64,000 bases of DNA from Heterotrichella gracilis (taxonomy: Eukaryota > Sar > Xanthophyceae > Tribonematales > Xanthonemataceae). A model generated the notes under the pieces. That model saw only the letters and a list, made by a program, of their open reading frames with translations, searched no databases and had not been told where the DNA came from. A program made the position numbers and the translations under genes. Shown here in pieces: positions 43,004-54,100 of this stretch; position 1 is the stretch's first letter, and each line of letters starts with the position of its first letter. The DNA is taken from NCBI GenBank assembly GCA_032358255.1, contig JAULBX010023852.1:1-64000 (forward strand), in the 5' to 3' direction.

Positions 43004-46000
43004 CTAGGGTTGCCCAGCAGCCGACAGCCCCGAGGTGTCTGGCGAGCGGCCCGATGTTGACCTCAGCCGCATGTGGCTGTGCGAGAAGCTGCCTGGCATG
43101 GATCCCGAGAAGGTTGCGATGTTCATTGTGCTCTTGAAGGAGGAGGGGGTGGCAAAGTCCATGGGGGCGGTGGTGGTGGGGGTGGGGCGGCGGGTGGTGG
43201 GCATGGAGGGGGTGGCGCGGGGGGTGCCGTCGGCGCCGTCTGCGGGGGGCGGGGAGGGGAGAGTAGCGTCAGGTTGTGGGGCATGCCTCGAGTGTGTGTG
43301 GAGGTGAGCATCGGGTGCAATGCAGCAAGGGCATTGGCAAGGTGTGTACAGCTACCGGGTACACCAGTGTGTGGGTGAGGGCCAGGCCATGCGTGGGTGA
43401 GGGCATCAACCAACATCACCCTTTCTGCTTCACATATTTTAAACCCTCTATTAGGTAGTTCTCACCTGTGCGCTCCACCGACACATCACCCTCCATCATC
43501 TTTGCATCCGCCTGGTCGCCCTTGCTGTACACAACGGTGCCGCTCACAAGCACAAAGAACCTGGAGGAACAGGTGGGGGGTGAGAGGGTGGAGGACGGCA
43601 CTAGGCATTGGAACGGAAAGAATGAAGGCAATCAGAAGAAAATGCACCGAGGCCAACTGGGTACAAGCACCTTTACCCAACCATGTTGGGTATGTGCAGA
43701 CAGGGAGAAGGACTACATTGAGTTGTTGTGAACCAGAAAATTATTGAAACAGTGGCATTCACAAACCCTAGCTGAGTCTACAGATATATAGCAGTAAACC
43801 CTGCACCAATACCCCCACTCACCCAACCAGCTGCATGTATGACCACACGCTCCACGACTCCCCCAGCTTGCCACCAGTGCCGTAGTACAGACCCAAGCCA
43901 AGCTGCACACACAAGGGGTGTAAGGTCAAACCACTCTTTCTAACAGGGCAGATGGTGGCCAACCACATACTGGTGCATGGGACGATAGGGGAGCGTGCAT
44001 TTAAGGGTCAAACTACTGCCCATAGCAGGTGCAGATGGTTGCTGAATGCTATCCAGCTGCTGGTGCATAAAGATCCTGATGGTGCTGGTGCATGAAGATG
44101 TGTGAGCTTGCGTGTGTGACACATGACGATAATAATGCTGGCGCATGTGGTGTCGCGAGGTGTGCATTTGAAGGGTGATAGCGCAATGTATGGTGTGCAT
44201 GTACGCCACTCACCAGTCACATTAACAGCGTGCGCATGGTCTCAACCGCGTCTATAACACATTGATGCCTAGGGTTTAGGGTTCAGGGTGGCCGGCACGC
44301 ATGTGGGTCGCGCCACTCACCAGCCACACAAACAGGGTGCGCATGGTCTCAAGCACAGTCCGGAACACAGCGCCAAGGTGGCCTGCAGGGGAAAACGGGG
44401 GATACCGGGTGGATGGGTGTAGTCGGGGACCGGCGAGCAGCGCAGCAGCATGTGACAATGAGGTGAAAGTGAGTTGCCTGGAATGGAGATGCGATGCAGC
44501 CTAGACCCTAGTTTGGGGTTTATCTTACCACACAAACATGCTTGTCACAGGCATGCCCACAGACTGTACATAGATGCAGCGCAGCTCGTTTAGGGTTTTA
44601 GAGTTTCACCTACCCCCAACGCTAGGGTTTTATGCCTCACCTGTTACGCACATGCCCGAGAAGTTGTACATGAGCAGCGCAAACATGTCCACCAGGATCA
44701 CGATCAGCAGGGCGCGGGAGCCAAACAGCATCTGCGGGAGGGTGGGGAGTCGAGTCAATGGCACTGCTTGCTGGGAGGAGGCAAAACCCTAACGTAGGGC
44801 AGGTGCCAAAGGCCATTGCTTAGTCCTGGCACACAATGCCAACTCCTCTCAACATGCCGGGGTCCTGGTGGTGTCCGCAGCACAAGGTAAACCGCAGGGC
44901 GCTGAGGCTGCAGCAAAACCCCTTGAACCCTACAGCCTGAACCCTAATCCACTCACATAGAACCGCGTACTCGTATACTCAAAACCCTACATATCACCCC
45001 AAAACCCGCGCCCCTCCCCTCCTCGCTCAACCTATATCAAAGCCCCTCACCCCCCGCCCTTACATGCAGTGTCCCATCATGTCCTCATGCACCCAGACCC
45101 ATCCCACCCATCCATGATCTGAGCAATGGCCAGTATCACCCCACACATCACCCCATCCCCTACCACCCACATGGTACCCACCCCGCCACTCGCATGAAGC
45201 GTCTCCCTGGTATCCTCACGCACGCCAGCCCCATCCGCTCCAGGCATGACCTGTGCGATAGGCGGCACCACCAGCACCTGGAACCCACCCCCCACCCCCA
45301 CCACAACTGTGGAACCCACCCCCCACTAGCTCCCAACCCCCCGCAACTCACATGTAGCGTCTCCCTTGTATCCTCATGCACGCCAGCCCCATCTGGTCCC
45401 GGCATGACCTGAGCGATGGGCAGCACCACCAGCACCTGGAACAGCACCCCAAACAGGCCCTCGTAGCCCACCACCTTGAGGGGCGCGATACTCAACTCGG
45501 ACAGGAAGTAGTCCTCGAAAGTGACCTGGGCGGCTTGCACGCACTGCGGGGGTGGTGGTGGTGGTGACATGGGTGTTGTATGTAATGGTGGGATACGAGA
45601 TAGGAGCCCCAGCTTTTCCATGTGACTCAACTGTGAGCGAACCACCAGCACCATGCCCGTTAGATCGCACCACAGCTCTATAGGCAATGTATGCGGCTGC
45701 TGCACCAACCCACACAGACCCTAGGGGCCATGGCCGTGGCCCTGCAGGTGCACCTACATGGATTGTACAAAATGCATGCATGCATGAGGCCGGATGTGCA
45801 CCACCCCACCCACCCACCCAGCAACCCATCACAACACCCTCGCCCCATGTTCACCCACCTGCGAGCACACCACCAGCGACATGCCCATGAGGATCTTCCA
45901 CCGCGGGATGTCCTTCTGGCTGGCGCCCCCCTCACCAGACAGCACGCTGGAAGTGCCCACAAGGGCGATGCCAAGCTGCAAAAGGGGGGGAAAGAAGGGG

Positions 46001-47468
46001 GTTCAATCTTTGATCAGGGTGCTTACTTTGGGATGTCGATGGCCAAAGGGTTGTGCTTCTTGAATTCCGGCAAATGAATGTTTTCTGAGTGCCATGGGAT
46101 CCGTTGAGTTGCATGCGTATAAGGGATGCACTAGGGGTGGCCACAAGGGCGGTGGCCTTTTGACCATGATTCCTTTTGGTGAAATTGGTGCCCATGTGCC
46201 TTGCAATTTTGGTTGATACAATGTCCCCCATGCTGTGCCCCGACAGGATTGGTTGGCGCCAAGAAACAAAGGGCTGCCTGCTAATTCAGCTGTACTGCTG
46301 GGATGCTTGTACATCAATCATGCCCCGGTGCACAGTGCCACATACCGTACACAGCGCGATGCCCGACAGGTGGTACTTGTTGAGCTTCCGGTGCAGGAAC
46401 AGCACAGCAAACAGCGCCGCAAACAGCATCTCTGCCCCCCGCATCATCTGGTACACCGATGCAGTCACCGACAGCAGCCCGATGTTCATCAGCGCGGTGG
46501 CGATCAGGTCAAACACGGTGGGGATGGAGAGCAGCAGCGCCTGTCTCAACTCGCTCAGCTGCTCCTTCTGTTGGAAGCACACAAGGAGTTGGTTGGAAAA
46601 GGCGTAATGGAGGTAGATGGATAAATTGGGAGGGAGGGATTTTGCAGCCAACAGGGCCTGTGGGGTTGAGATCCCTGAAGGGTCACCAGCAGGAACCCAA
46701 CATTGAGGCTGCAGGTGGCAGCAGAATATATGCCACTGGCTATGCTAGCCAAGCGCCACCAGAGAAAGGGGACGCACTGATTGGTGTTAGTCTGGACCCA
46801 AAAAGGCTGCTTGCCCCGCAGTAGCATCAGCCGGTGCATCATTTGGCGTCGGCGGTCCCCACCCTAACCCCACCCCACCCCATGACAGACATGCAGTGTT
46901 TGACTGGCCAGTCAACACCCAAGTGTACCTGCTCGCTTGGCAGCAGTGGAGCTGAAGCGTCCCCGTTGTCAGCCAGGAGCTTGCGCCTTGCCCTGGCTTG
47001 CTGGATGAAGGATACTGGCAGGCAAAACACCATGCCAGAAAACATGACCGTCACCATGAACCATGGCTTTTGGAACAGCTTGGTCTGCCCATCTAGAGTA
47101 GGACCCGTCAGCTCGTACACTGCGGTACACGGCGTGAGTCACGAGGTGGATAGTGTGGGCACAAAGCACAATGCATGCTACACGGTTACCCTAGCGCTCA
47201 CTACTAAGTTGGGCAAAGTGGTTGGGGTTCACCCAGATCAAGCTACTATATGATATTTTTAGGTCGTAAACATGTGATGGGACGGTGATCGCGCGGCCGC
47301 TTGAAGGAAAGCTGGGTTTGTCTTGGCGAACGATCTCACGATGGCGCGAACATGCATGCATATGCAACCCCATTTTGTCTGCGCACCCAGCTTGGCGAAC
47401 AGTGACGTTGTCGTCCCAAACACGATTAGTCCAACGATGCTGAGGCTGGCTGCTGCATTGAAGCCCAT
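43004..47468 (-). CDS. SLC35F6: SLC35F6-like transporter (drug/metabolite transporter superfamily)
   Basis: Ten exons join in phase: 47468-47387, 47119-46929, 46567-46346, 45975-45859, 45543-45352, 44731-44641, 44382-44321, 43902-43823, 43560-43466, 43239-43004, giving 455 residues. Ten or so hydrophobic helices are spread over the exons: AASLSIVGLIVFGTTTSLFA, WFMVTVMFSGMVFCLPVSF, TALMNIGLLSVTASVYQMMR + GAEMLFAALFAVLFLHRKL, HLSGIALCTLGIALVGTSS, APLKVVGYEGLFGVLFQVLV, ALLIVILVDMFALLMYNFSG and FRTVLETMRTLFVWLLGLGL. The SLC35F6-typical YQMMRGAEMLF, GYEGLFG, NFSGMCVT and LETMRTLFVW blocks are all present. The family is membrane-bound and related to nucleotide-sugar transporters; the substrate is unknown. 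The C-terminal tail (from about residue 380) is Ser/Thr/Pro-rich. ATG 47468 gives the expected first helix. Exons 5 and 7 have nearby degenerate copies. Confidence 0.87.
44205..44352 (-). repeat. Copy of the exon 7 end with telomere-like spacer (SLC35F6 gene)
   Basis: On the forward strand cactcaccagccacacaaac + agggtgcgcatggtctcaag (44314-44353) has a copy cactcaccagtcacattaac + agcgtgcgcatggtctcaac (44210-44249). The copy keeps the donor but gains an in-frame stop. The spacer holds gcctagggtttagggttcag + gg. Confidence 0.85.
45058..45430 (-). repeat. Three copies of the exon 5 end (SLC35F6 gene)
   Basis: The real exon end codes FQVLVVLPIAQVMPGPDGAG + VHEDTRETLH with donor GTGAGT (end 45352). 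Copy A (about 45285-45195) codes the same with FQVLVVPPIAQVMPGADGAG + VREDTRETLH but its donor is GCGAGT. Copy B (about 45142-45060) is diverged (ILAIAQIMDG) and frame-broken yet ends CAT|GTAAGG. Telomere-like aaccctacagcctgaaccct lies 120 bp further at 44928-44950. Confidence 0.88.
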
Positions 47469-48122
47469 GGTGGCCAGCTGCAACTGGCTTGGGCCAACTT
47501 GTGCGCCACTGCTTGGCAGGAACCCTCCAAGCCACTGGAAGGCAGTGCAATGGACCCAGGTGTAATCTCAGCGCCCTTCTATCTATCTTTTGCCCTTAAA
47601 GGCACGAGCACTTTGGAAGGGAATCCAATCAGCAGGCCGTTTTGTAGGTTATTGCTGCAAGGGGGACAGAAAGCGAGACGGGGGGTGCAATGCTGGGCGC
47701 AATGGCTTCACAGTAATTGCACTGTCCATCCTTCCCTGTTGCTACAAGTACCTGTCCCAAAATTCTGTGCAGAACTGCAGGAACTGTATCCTGGGTGGAC
47801 CATACCTCTCTGCCTGGGTAAGTTCAGTAGAGTTGTTCGCACACTGTTGTGGGTGCATCTGCCAGACTGCAACGATGCAGCTCAGCGACAGTGAAGTCCG
47901 TAAGATCAATCTCATAGAGGTAGGTAGTGTCCTTGCTGCAACTTGCATGTTTGGACCATACGTGGTTGGGCAAGCCAGTTGGTTTGCCTCGTGGGCGTTT
48001 GGGTGTGCCCAAAGCACGAGGGTCAAGCCCTGACCCAAGCCTGGAGGGGGTAGTTGTTTTCTTTCTGTGAGTGCCCAAATGAAGTAGAGACAGTGTGACA
48101 AGCATTGGTAGACCGCTGCGTC
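47469..48122. other. Divergent promoter region between the SLC35F6-like gene and the thioesterase gene
   Basis: About 650 bp. A possible upstream first exon of the thioesterase gene starts at ATG 47875 (MQLSDSEVRKINLIE, donor GTAGGT), but its phase does not fit the next exon as I read it. No other coding sequence is seen. Confidence 0.45.
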
Positions 48123-50106
48123 ATGGTCACGGAGCGTTTGTGCCTCCAAAAAGTACATGCCGAACGACATTCCGTCCAATTCACCCACCTCAAAGTTGGC
48201 GATGCTCGCCAAACTAAGCACATAGTAAACGCACTTTGACCATATAAATCATGTTTTGCAGATCCTCAAGGAGGATGCAGAGGCAGAGGGAAACAGTGTG
48301 CCCGATATCCCCAAGACTGCGTTGAAATGGTATGACAGTGCACCAAGTGGTATTTCAGTAGCAAGTGGTTCCCAGCGCACGCGTGATACACAGCGTTTGT
48401 GACCTTTCGCCTAATTGCAGGATTGAAGACGATATACGAGCATACTTTGCCAGTGGCGGGCAGGTTCTTCCCAAAACACGAGTCCTGTCTCCCGATCAGG
48501 CATGGTCTCAACTGTATCTTTGGCCACTGACCCATTCACGTGCAATTCTTACCCCATACTGACTCGTGGACTGCATTCTCCTCGTAGCTGAAGGCAAAGT
48601 TTGCTGCCCCATCAGCTAAAGAGTTTGACACCTGGTTTCCTGGGCTGAAATCCACAGCTTGTGCCAACCCAAGGTGTGTCACAGTGCAACCAATGCTGTC
48701 TCTTGTGGCCACGGGTGGTTTCAGCAACAAATAACTATTAATTCAAACCATGGTACCTTACACCTCACTCTTGCAGGCTGCGCCTGCTATGTTTCCCAAA
48801 TGCTGGCAACGCTGAGGACATGTACAGCAGCGAGGGGTCGGGCCCACGCAAGGCACCCAGCCCACTCCTGGTAAGGCTGGCTTGCAAATGAGATTTAAGT
48901 AGTAGAAATACTCACAGTTACCCTTGAATCCTGGCTACCTTGCAGAACTGGTGCAGAAGCAATTCAGCAGAGTGCCTAGCGGTGCAGTACCCTGGCAGGC
49001 TGACCAGGATGAAGGAGCCCTGTATCACCACAGCGCAGGAAATGGCTCGTCAGCTTCTCAAAGTGGTTGCCTCCCAGCTCATTGAGACACCTTACGTGGT
49101 AGGTTACAAGGCTCATGACTCCAGCATCTGACAGCTTGTACTACGCCCAACCCGCGGGGTTGCAGTGCCCACCCCTAAGGGCTTGCACACAAGGGTAGGG
49201 ACACGTGGGGAATAATAGCCTACTGTCCCCCGGTCGCTCCGTCTTCCTCAATCAGCACCCTCCCACCTGACACATGAAGGTTCAGGCACTCATTTTACGG
49301 TATCCGTTTTGCCCTTGCAGATCGTTGCGCACAGTGTGGGCACCTGGGTTGCGTTCGAGTGCATGTGCCTGGCACGTGACCAGGGGCTGCCCATGCCTGC
49401 CAAGGCCTTCTTCTCCGCGATGGCAGCTCCAGACTTGCCTGAGAAGCAGCGCCCTTGGCGCAAGCAGAGCACGCTCAGTGAGAGCGAATTCAAGGTGCTG
49501 CACCCTGCAATGATGCGGGTCCAGCCTACCAACCTGGCAACATACTTGCACATGCACATGCACATTCACATTCATGCACCCTTGGGCACCAACTTTGTGT
49601 AAGCTGGGAACAATTTGCATGGCCTTTTAGCAAGGCCTCAAAAGGCCTGCAGGCAGCATGGCATTCCAATTTCAGGCTGGAATGAGATAGCAGCTTTGAA
49701 TCCACTTTTGCTGGGTGCATCCCACCTGTGGAGCGCATGCAAGTGTACACTCCTGACTGTGTGTGTTTCCCCCATGCAGGAGGAGTGCCGCAGCTGGAAC
49801 GTGAACGAGATTGTGTTCAGCACCGCCATGTGGCAGATGTACCACTCCCTCATGCGCAGCGACTTCACCCTCTTTGACGAGTACCACTTCACGCACCAGG
49901 GCGAGGAGCCCTTTGACTTTGCGCTGGACACCTTCTGGGGCACCCAGGACCAGAAGATCCGGGAGCACATGGTGCAGGGGTGGCAGAGGTTCACATCACG
50001 CGCCTTTTCCTCGAGGGCGATTGAGGGCCACCACCTGTGGCCGCTGGACAAGGAGAGCAAGGCGGTGTGGCTGAGGCACATTGTGGATGGGCTGAAGGAT
50101 GTGTAG
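48123..50106 (+). CDS. Type II thioesterase-like alpha/beta hydrolase
   Basis: Exons: 48123-48224, 48262-48329, 48421-48463 (or -48481), 48588-48673, 48777-48870, 48946-49098, 49321-49494, 49780-50106; about 348-354 residues. The hydrolase core runs LRLLCFPNAGNAEDMYSSEG (the oxyanion-strand start of TEII enzymes), ECLAVQYPGRLTRMKEPCIT (the QLPGR block), the nucleophile elbow IVAHSVGTWVAFEC (Ser near residue 187), AFFSAMAAPDLPEKQ, LMRSDFTLFDEYHF, the acid-strand FWGTQDQKI and the His block IEGHHLWPLDKES. TEII enzymes release acyl or aberrant chains from phosphopantetheine carriers; the actual substrate here is unknown. About 95 residues precede the hydrolase fold and are not recognised (ERLCLQKVHAERHSVQFTHL, then ILKEDAEAEGNSVPDIPKTA). 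The start is uncertain; ATG 48123 is the first that stays in phase. Confidence 0.75.
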
Positions 50107-51157
50107 CGCACCAGTCACATAGAGGTGTAAAGTACCGCCACATCAAATGTCAAAGAGGGTGCAGAGTTTTATGGTGGATGGGCTCCAAGAGTACTTCATA
50201 TAAGTACCAAACAGTTTATCCACTGTTTATTGGTATTGGTGAATTGTTTGCTAGGTTGATGCTGAGAAAGCATCGCGCATTTGGGTGGACCTTTGTCTCG
50301 CCGAAGTCTTTTTGTCAAGCCTATTGGAATAATGGTGGAATAAATGAAATTGTAGGTGACAGGTTGTCAAAAGCAGCAGGCCTTTCCATCCGGAAATTCA
50401 TGTAAAGCATACGAAAGCCACTTGAGCTGGGCTGCCACCACTGAGCTGCGTGTGTGCTTACTGCCTTGGTTGCAAGTGGCTCCAGGTTTGCAGGCCTGAA
50501 ATGGGTCCAGTCAGACCCATCCCAAAGACTTCACATTAAGACAACTGGTCTATCGCAGCATTTAGTGTCAAGCTGCCTGATATTGTTGGCATGACATTGA
50601 AAAATGCTGCCGTTGGCGCATTGGGCAGCGGCAACTCTTGCCATGCGGCTGTTATCAATGTAGGAATATTTTTCAGAAGCGGGTTATTGTGCAGAATGTG
50701 TATATGTACCTGTGATATGCATTGGCCAGTCATATACAAAACCAGCCCTTCCATGGGGGCTCTGCGTAGTTGCTCTCCTGCCTTATCACGCCGGTTAACG
50801 TTTATTTCTTAGACATGCTCAAAGGATGCTCTTGGCCTTTGAGATGCTACTAAAAACCAGATTGGGAAGCATTCAACAGACAAGGTGATCCTGAATTTAA
50901 TTTCACTGTAATCTGCAGCTGTCACTGCCGAAAACGATGCTGAATTTCATAAATGAAATTGTTTTTTGTTGTCTGCGAAATTTCATTGACCTTGGGATGG
51001 CGTCTGATCCCCAATCTTTCTTTGCTGCAAACATTCTAGAGTACATGTGCAACGCGAGCTTGCGCTTGGCGTTCTTTCACACACAAACAAGTTCATTCAG
51101 ACGTGATTCAACGTGTATTAACGAATCAGCCTGGTAACTTCCCTCAAGCTTGCCAAC
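50107..51157. other. Intergenic region, no supported gene
   Basis: AT-rich. It holds the 3' flank of the thioesterase gene and the promoter of the CobW gene. Short frames carry no motif. Confidence 0.5.
50126..50130 (+). terminator. TGTAA polyadenylation-type signal of the thioesterase gene
   Basis: TGTAA 20 nt after the stop codon. Confidence 0.35.
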
Positions 51158-54100
51158 ATGGCGGAGCCAGGCAAGAAGATTCCCGTGACCATGCTCAGTG
51201 GGTTCCTGGGAGCAGGTGAGGCTTACCATGTTTTATTGTCTCCTTTGCCAAGCGTTGGTGAGGCAGCTTGTAACGCTTATCTACACGTTGTCACAGGGAA
51301 AACCTCTTTGCTGCGTCACGTGTTGGAGAACACCAAACTCAAGATCGGCTGCATTGTGAACGATGTGGCTGCAGTGAACATCGACGCCAAGCTCGTGCGG
51401 AACGACAAGAACAGGGACCGCGACGCGGCGAGCACCACTGCTGACCTGGCAGACACCGTGGAGCTCGCCAACGGCTGCGCATGTACGCACCCTTGCACAC
51501 CCTTCCCTGCCGAATCACCTGGCATGGCGCACCACGCCGTTCCGTGATGGGTGCCGACGCATGCCTTTGTCTCCTTTGTATAACCGCTCACACCTCCTGG
51601 CACATTCATACCTGGTTTCTCTCTGCAGGCTGCAACATCCAAGACGAGCTGTTTGGGTCCTTTGAGCAGCTGCTGAAGCTTGCCGATAAGAACGGCACCA
51701 CGTATGACAGGCGAGTGGCGCCTGAACACCACCTCACACGCACAATAAGGCAACTCATATATGCATCTCAGTCAGCCTTACTGATGTTGTGGCAAGTGGT
51801 TCGATATTACTGGCACTGTTGGTGGTGATTGTTGTGTCGTGCGTGATCTGAGACCCGCATATGCATGCATATAGGCCTGCACCTCGCCTGCCCATTGTAC
51901 GTCAGTGCCAAGCTGCGCACCATCTCCTGTATCCACCTTGGACACTATTTCTGACCAGCTGTGAACTTTGTTGCATCCACCGAAGCAATTTGCATCAACC
52001 ACTGAGAATCTGGTGGCCAGGGTCAGGGCGTGTACAAGAAACATGTGGGTTGACAACCACTGCCCCAAGGCCTGCATAGGCCCTCGCATGACCATAAATA
52101 CATATATATTTCATAATTATCATTTTCCCTCACCCGCAGGTTCATCCTGGAGAACTCGGGCGTCGCCGAGCCCCAAAACATCCGCGACCAGTTCATCCTG
52201 AACATCGCCGGCGGCCACCCCCTGATGGAGCGCATCTTTTTGGACACCATGCTCACCGTTGTGGACTCCCACACCTTCATCAACGACTACTCCTCCCGGG
52301 CTCCACTGTCTGCCCGCCCTGACCTGGGGGATGGGGGCAACCTGCGGCCGGTGGTGGACCTGCTGGTGGAGCAGATCGAGTACGCGCCGGCACCTCTTGA
52401 AACCCTGAACGGTAAACCCTAAAGTGACATCTGGCCAGCGGTGCTGGTTGGGAATATTGATTACGCGCCGGCACTTCTCGATAGAATCCTTTAGCCAAAG
52501 CCTAAATCTAACCTCATGGGCGTGTATGCTGTGTGCGCATACATGTACAATTGGGGACAAAGCAAGCGTATATAAAAATTAATTGACCATGCGGTACTGA
52601 CCGTAGCTGCGTATGTATTAGCTTATTGTATTTTGTTCAAAACTTGTTTTCTTTACATCATTTCATTTTATCTTGCAGGTGCGCCGACTTTGTGATCCTG
52701 AACAAGACTGACCTGCTTGATGAGCACAGGCTGCAGAGCCTGAGCGCAATCGTGGTGTCGCTCAACCCACTGGCCAAGGTAGGCGGTGCGGGACTGGGGA
52801 GTAAACATGCAGCTGAGAGTGCCTTCATGATGTGGTTGAATAGTATTGTTTACTACAACATGGTGAATATATAAAGCCGCCTCCGCATGTATTCTACATG
52901 ACTGACAGCGGGGCGTGCCAGCGGTGCGGGATTGACATCGATTGGAATATGGCCAATCCTTTCTTGACAATTTACATGGAAACCTATGCGTGCAGGTGCT
53001 GACCTGCCAGCAGGGCGCCATCGACATCGACCAGGTGCTGGGCGCAGAGGTGCACTCGGTGGTGGCCAGCCTCAACACAGAGGGGCAGCACAGGGGCGCG
53101 GTGGCGGCGGCGCTGGCATTCGAGGAGGAGGAGAAGGCGGCCCTGGAGGCGGAGACCAAGCACGATCATGGCCATGACCACGATCACAAGCATGATCATG
53201 GCCACGATCACAAGCATGATCATGGCCACGATCACAAGCATCATGATGATTGCAAGGCGTGCGAGGAGGAGGGGCACGATCACAGCCACGATCACAGCCA
53301 CGATCACAAGCACAATCATGGCCATGACCACGATCACAAGCATGATGACTGCAAGGCATGCGAGGAGGGGCACGGGGAGCACACCCACGCCCACAAGCAC
53401 GACCACGGGCACAGCCACAAGGGCAAGGCGGAGACCAGCGCCGCCACGCGCTTTGGCATCCGCAGCTTTGTGTACAGGCGCCGCAGGCCATTTCACCCAC
53501 AGAGGTGCGTGCCTGCGTGCTGGGTTGGGTTGGCTGGGAATTTGGTGTGGTGGGTGGTTTTCAGAGCGTGCATGCATTTCCTCCATGCAGCGATTCTCCC
53601 TCCATGCAACTCAGCGATTCCCACAGAAATTGAAATGATTTCGAGTTTGAGTCTGAAGAATTGCAGTCCAATCACTCTGCTTAAAGGTGACTACCAGGGC
53701 ACTGCTACAGCTCCTGCCAATCCCCGTGCCGAGCCCCGCATCATCATACAGTGATTATCCCTACCATGATTTACTTCCTCCGCCCCCTCTCCCCCCACCG
53801 CCCCCCTCCCTCTCACACCCCACCCCACACCACCTCAAGGCTGCGCGACATCGTCCTCAAGTGGATGCCTGTGACGCACAACAAGGCCCTGGAGGAGGGG
53901 GAGGATGCGGAGGCAGGCGCCTCGCCCATCAAGACGGTGCTGCGCTCCAAGGGGTTCATGTGGATGGCCTCCTCGCACCTCAACGCGCTGTACTGGAGCC
54001 ACGCGGGGCAGCACTTTGAGATACGCGACGAGGGGGACTGGTGCGTGGGGTTTGTGGGTAGGGGGTTTGGAATGCGGTGGTGGTGACGTTTGTGGGGGGG

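Noticed and set aside
47742-48221. Minus-strand open frame (ANFEVGELDGMSFGMYF) opposite the thioesterase start
   Set aside because: The plus strand gives a phase-consistent chain into the hydrolase exons, and this frame has no continuation.
52984-53586. Open frame rich in Val/Met/Ile opposite the His-rich loop
   Set aside because: It is the antisense of the coding minisatellite; the sense strand is fixed by CobW motifs on both sides.
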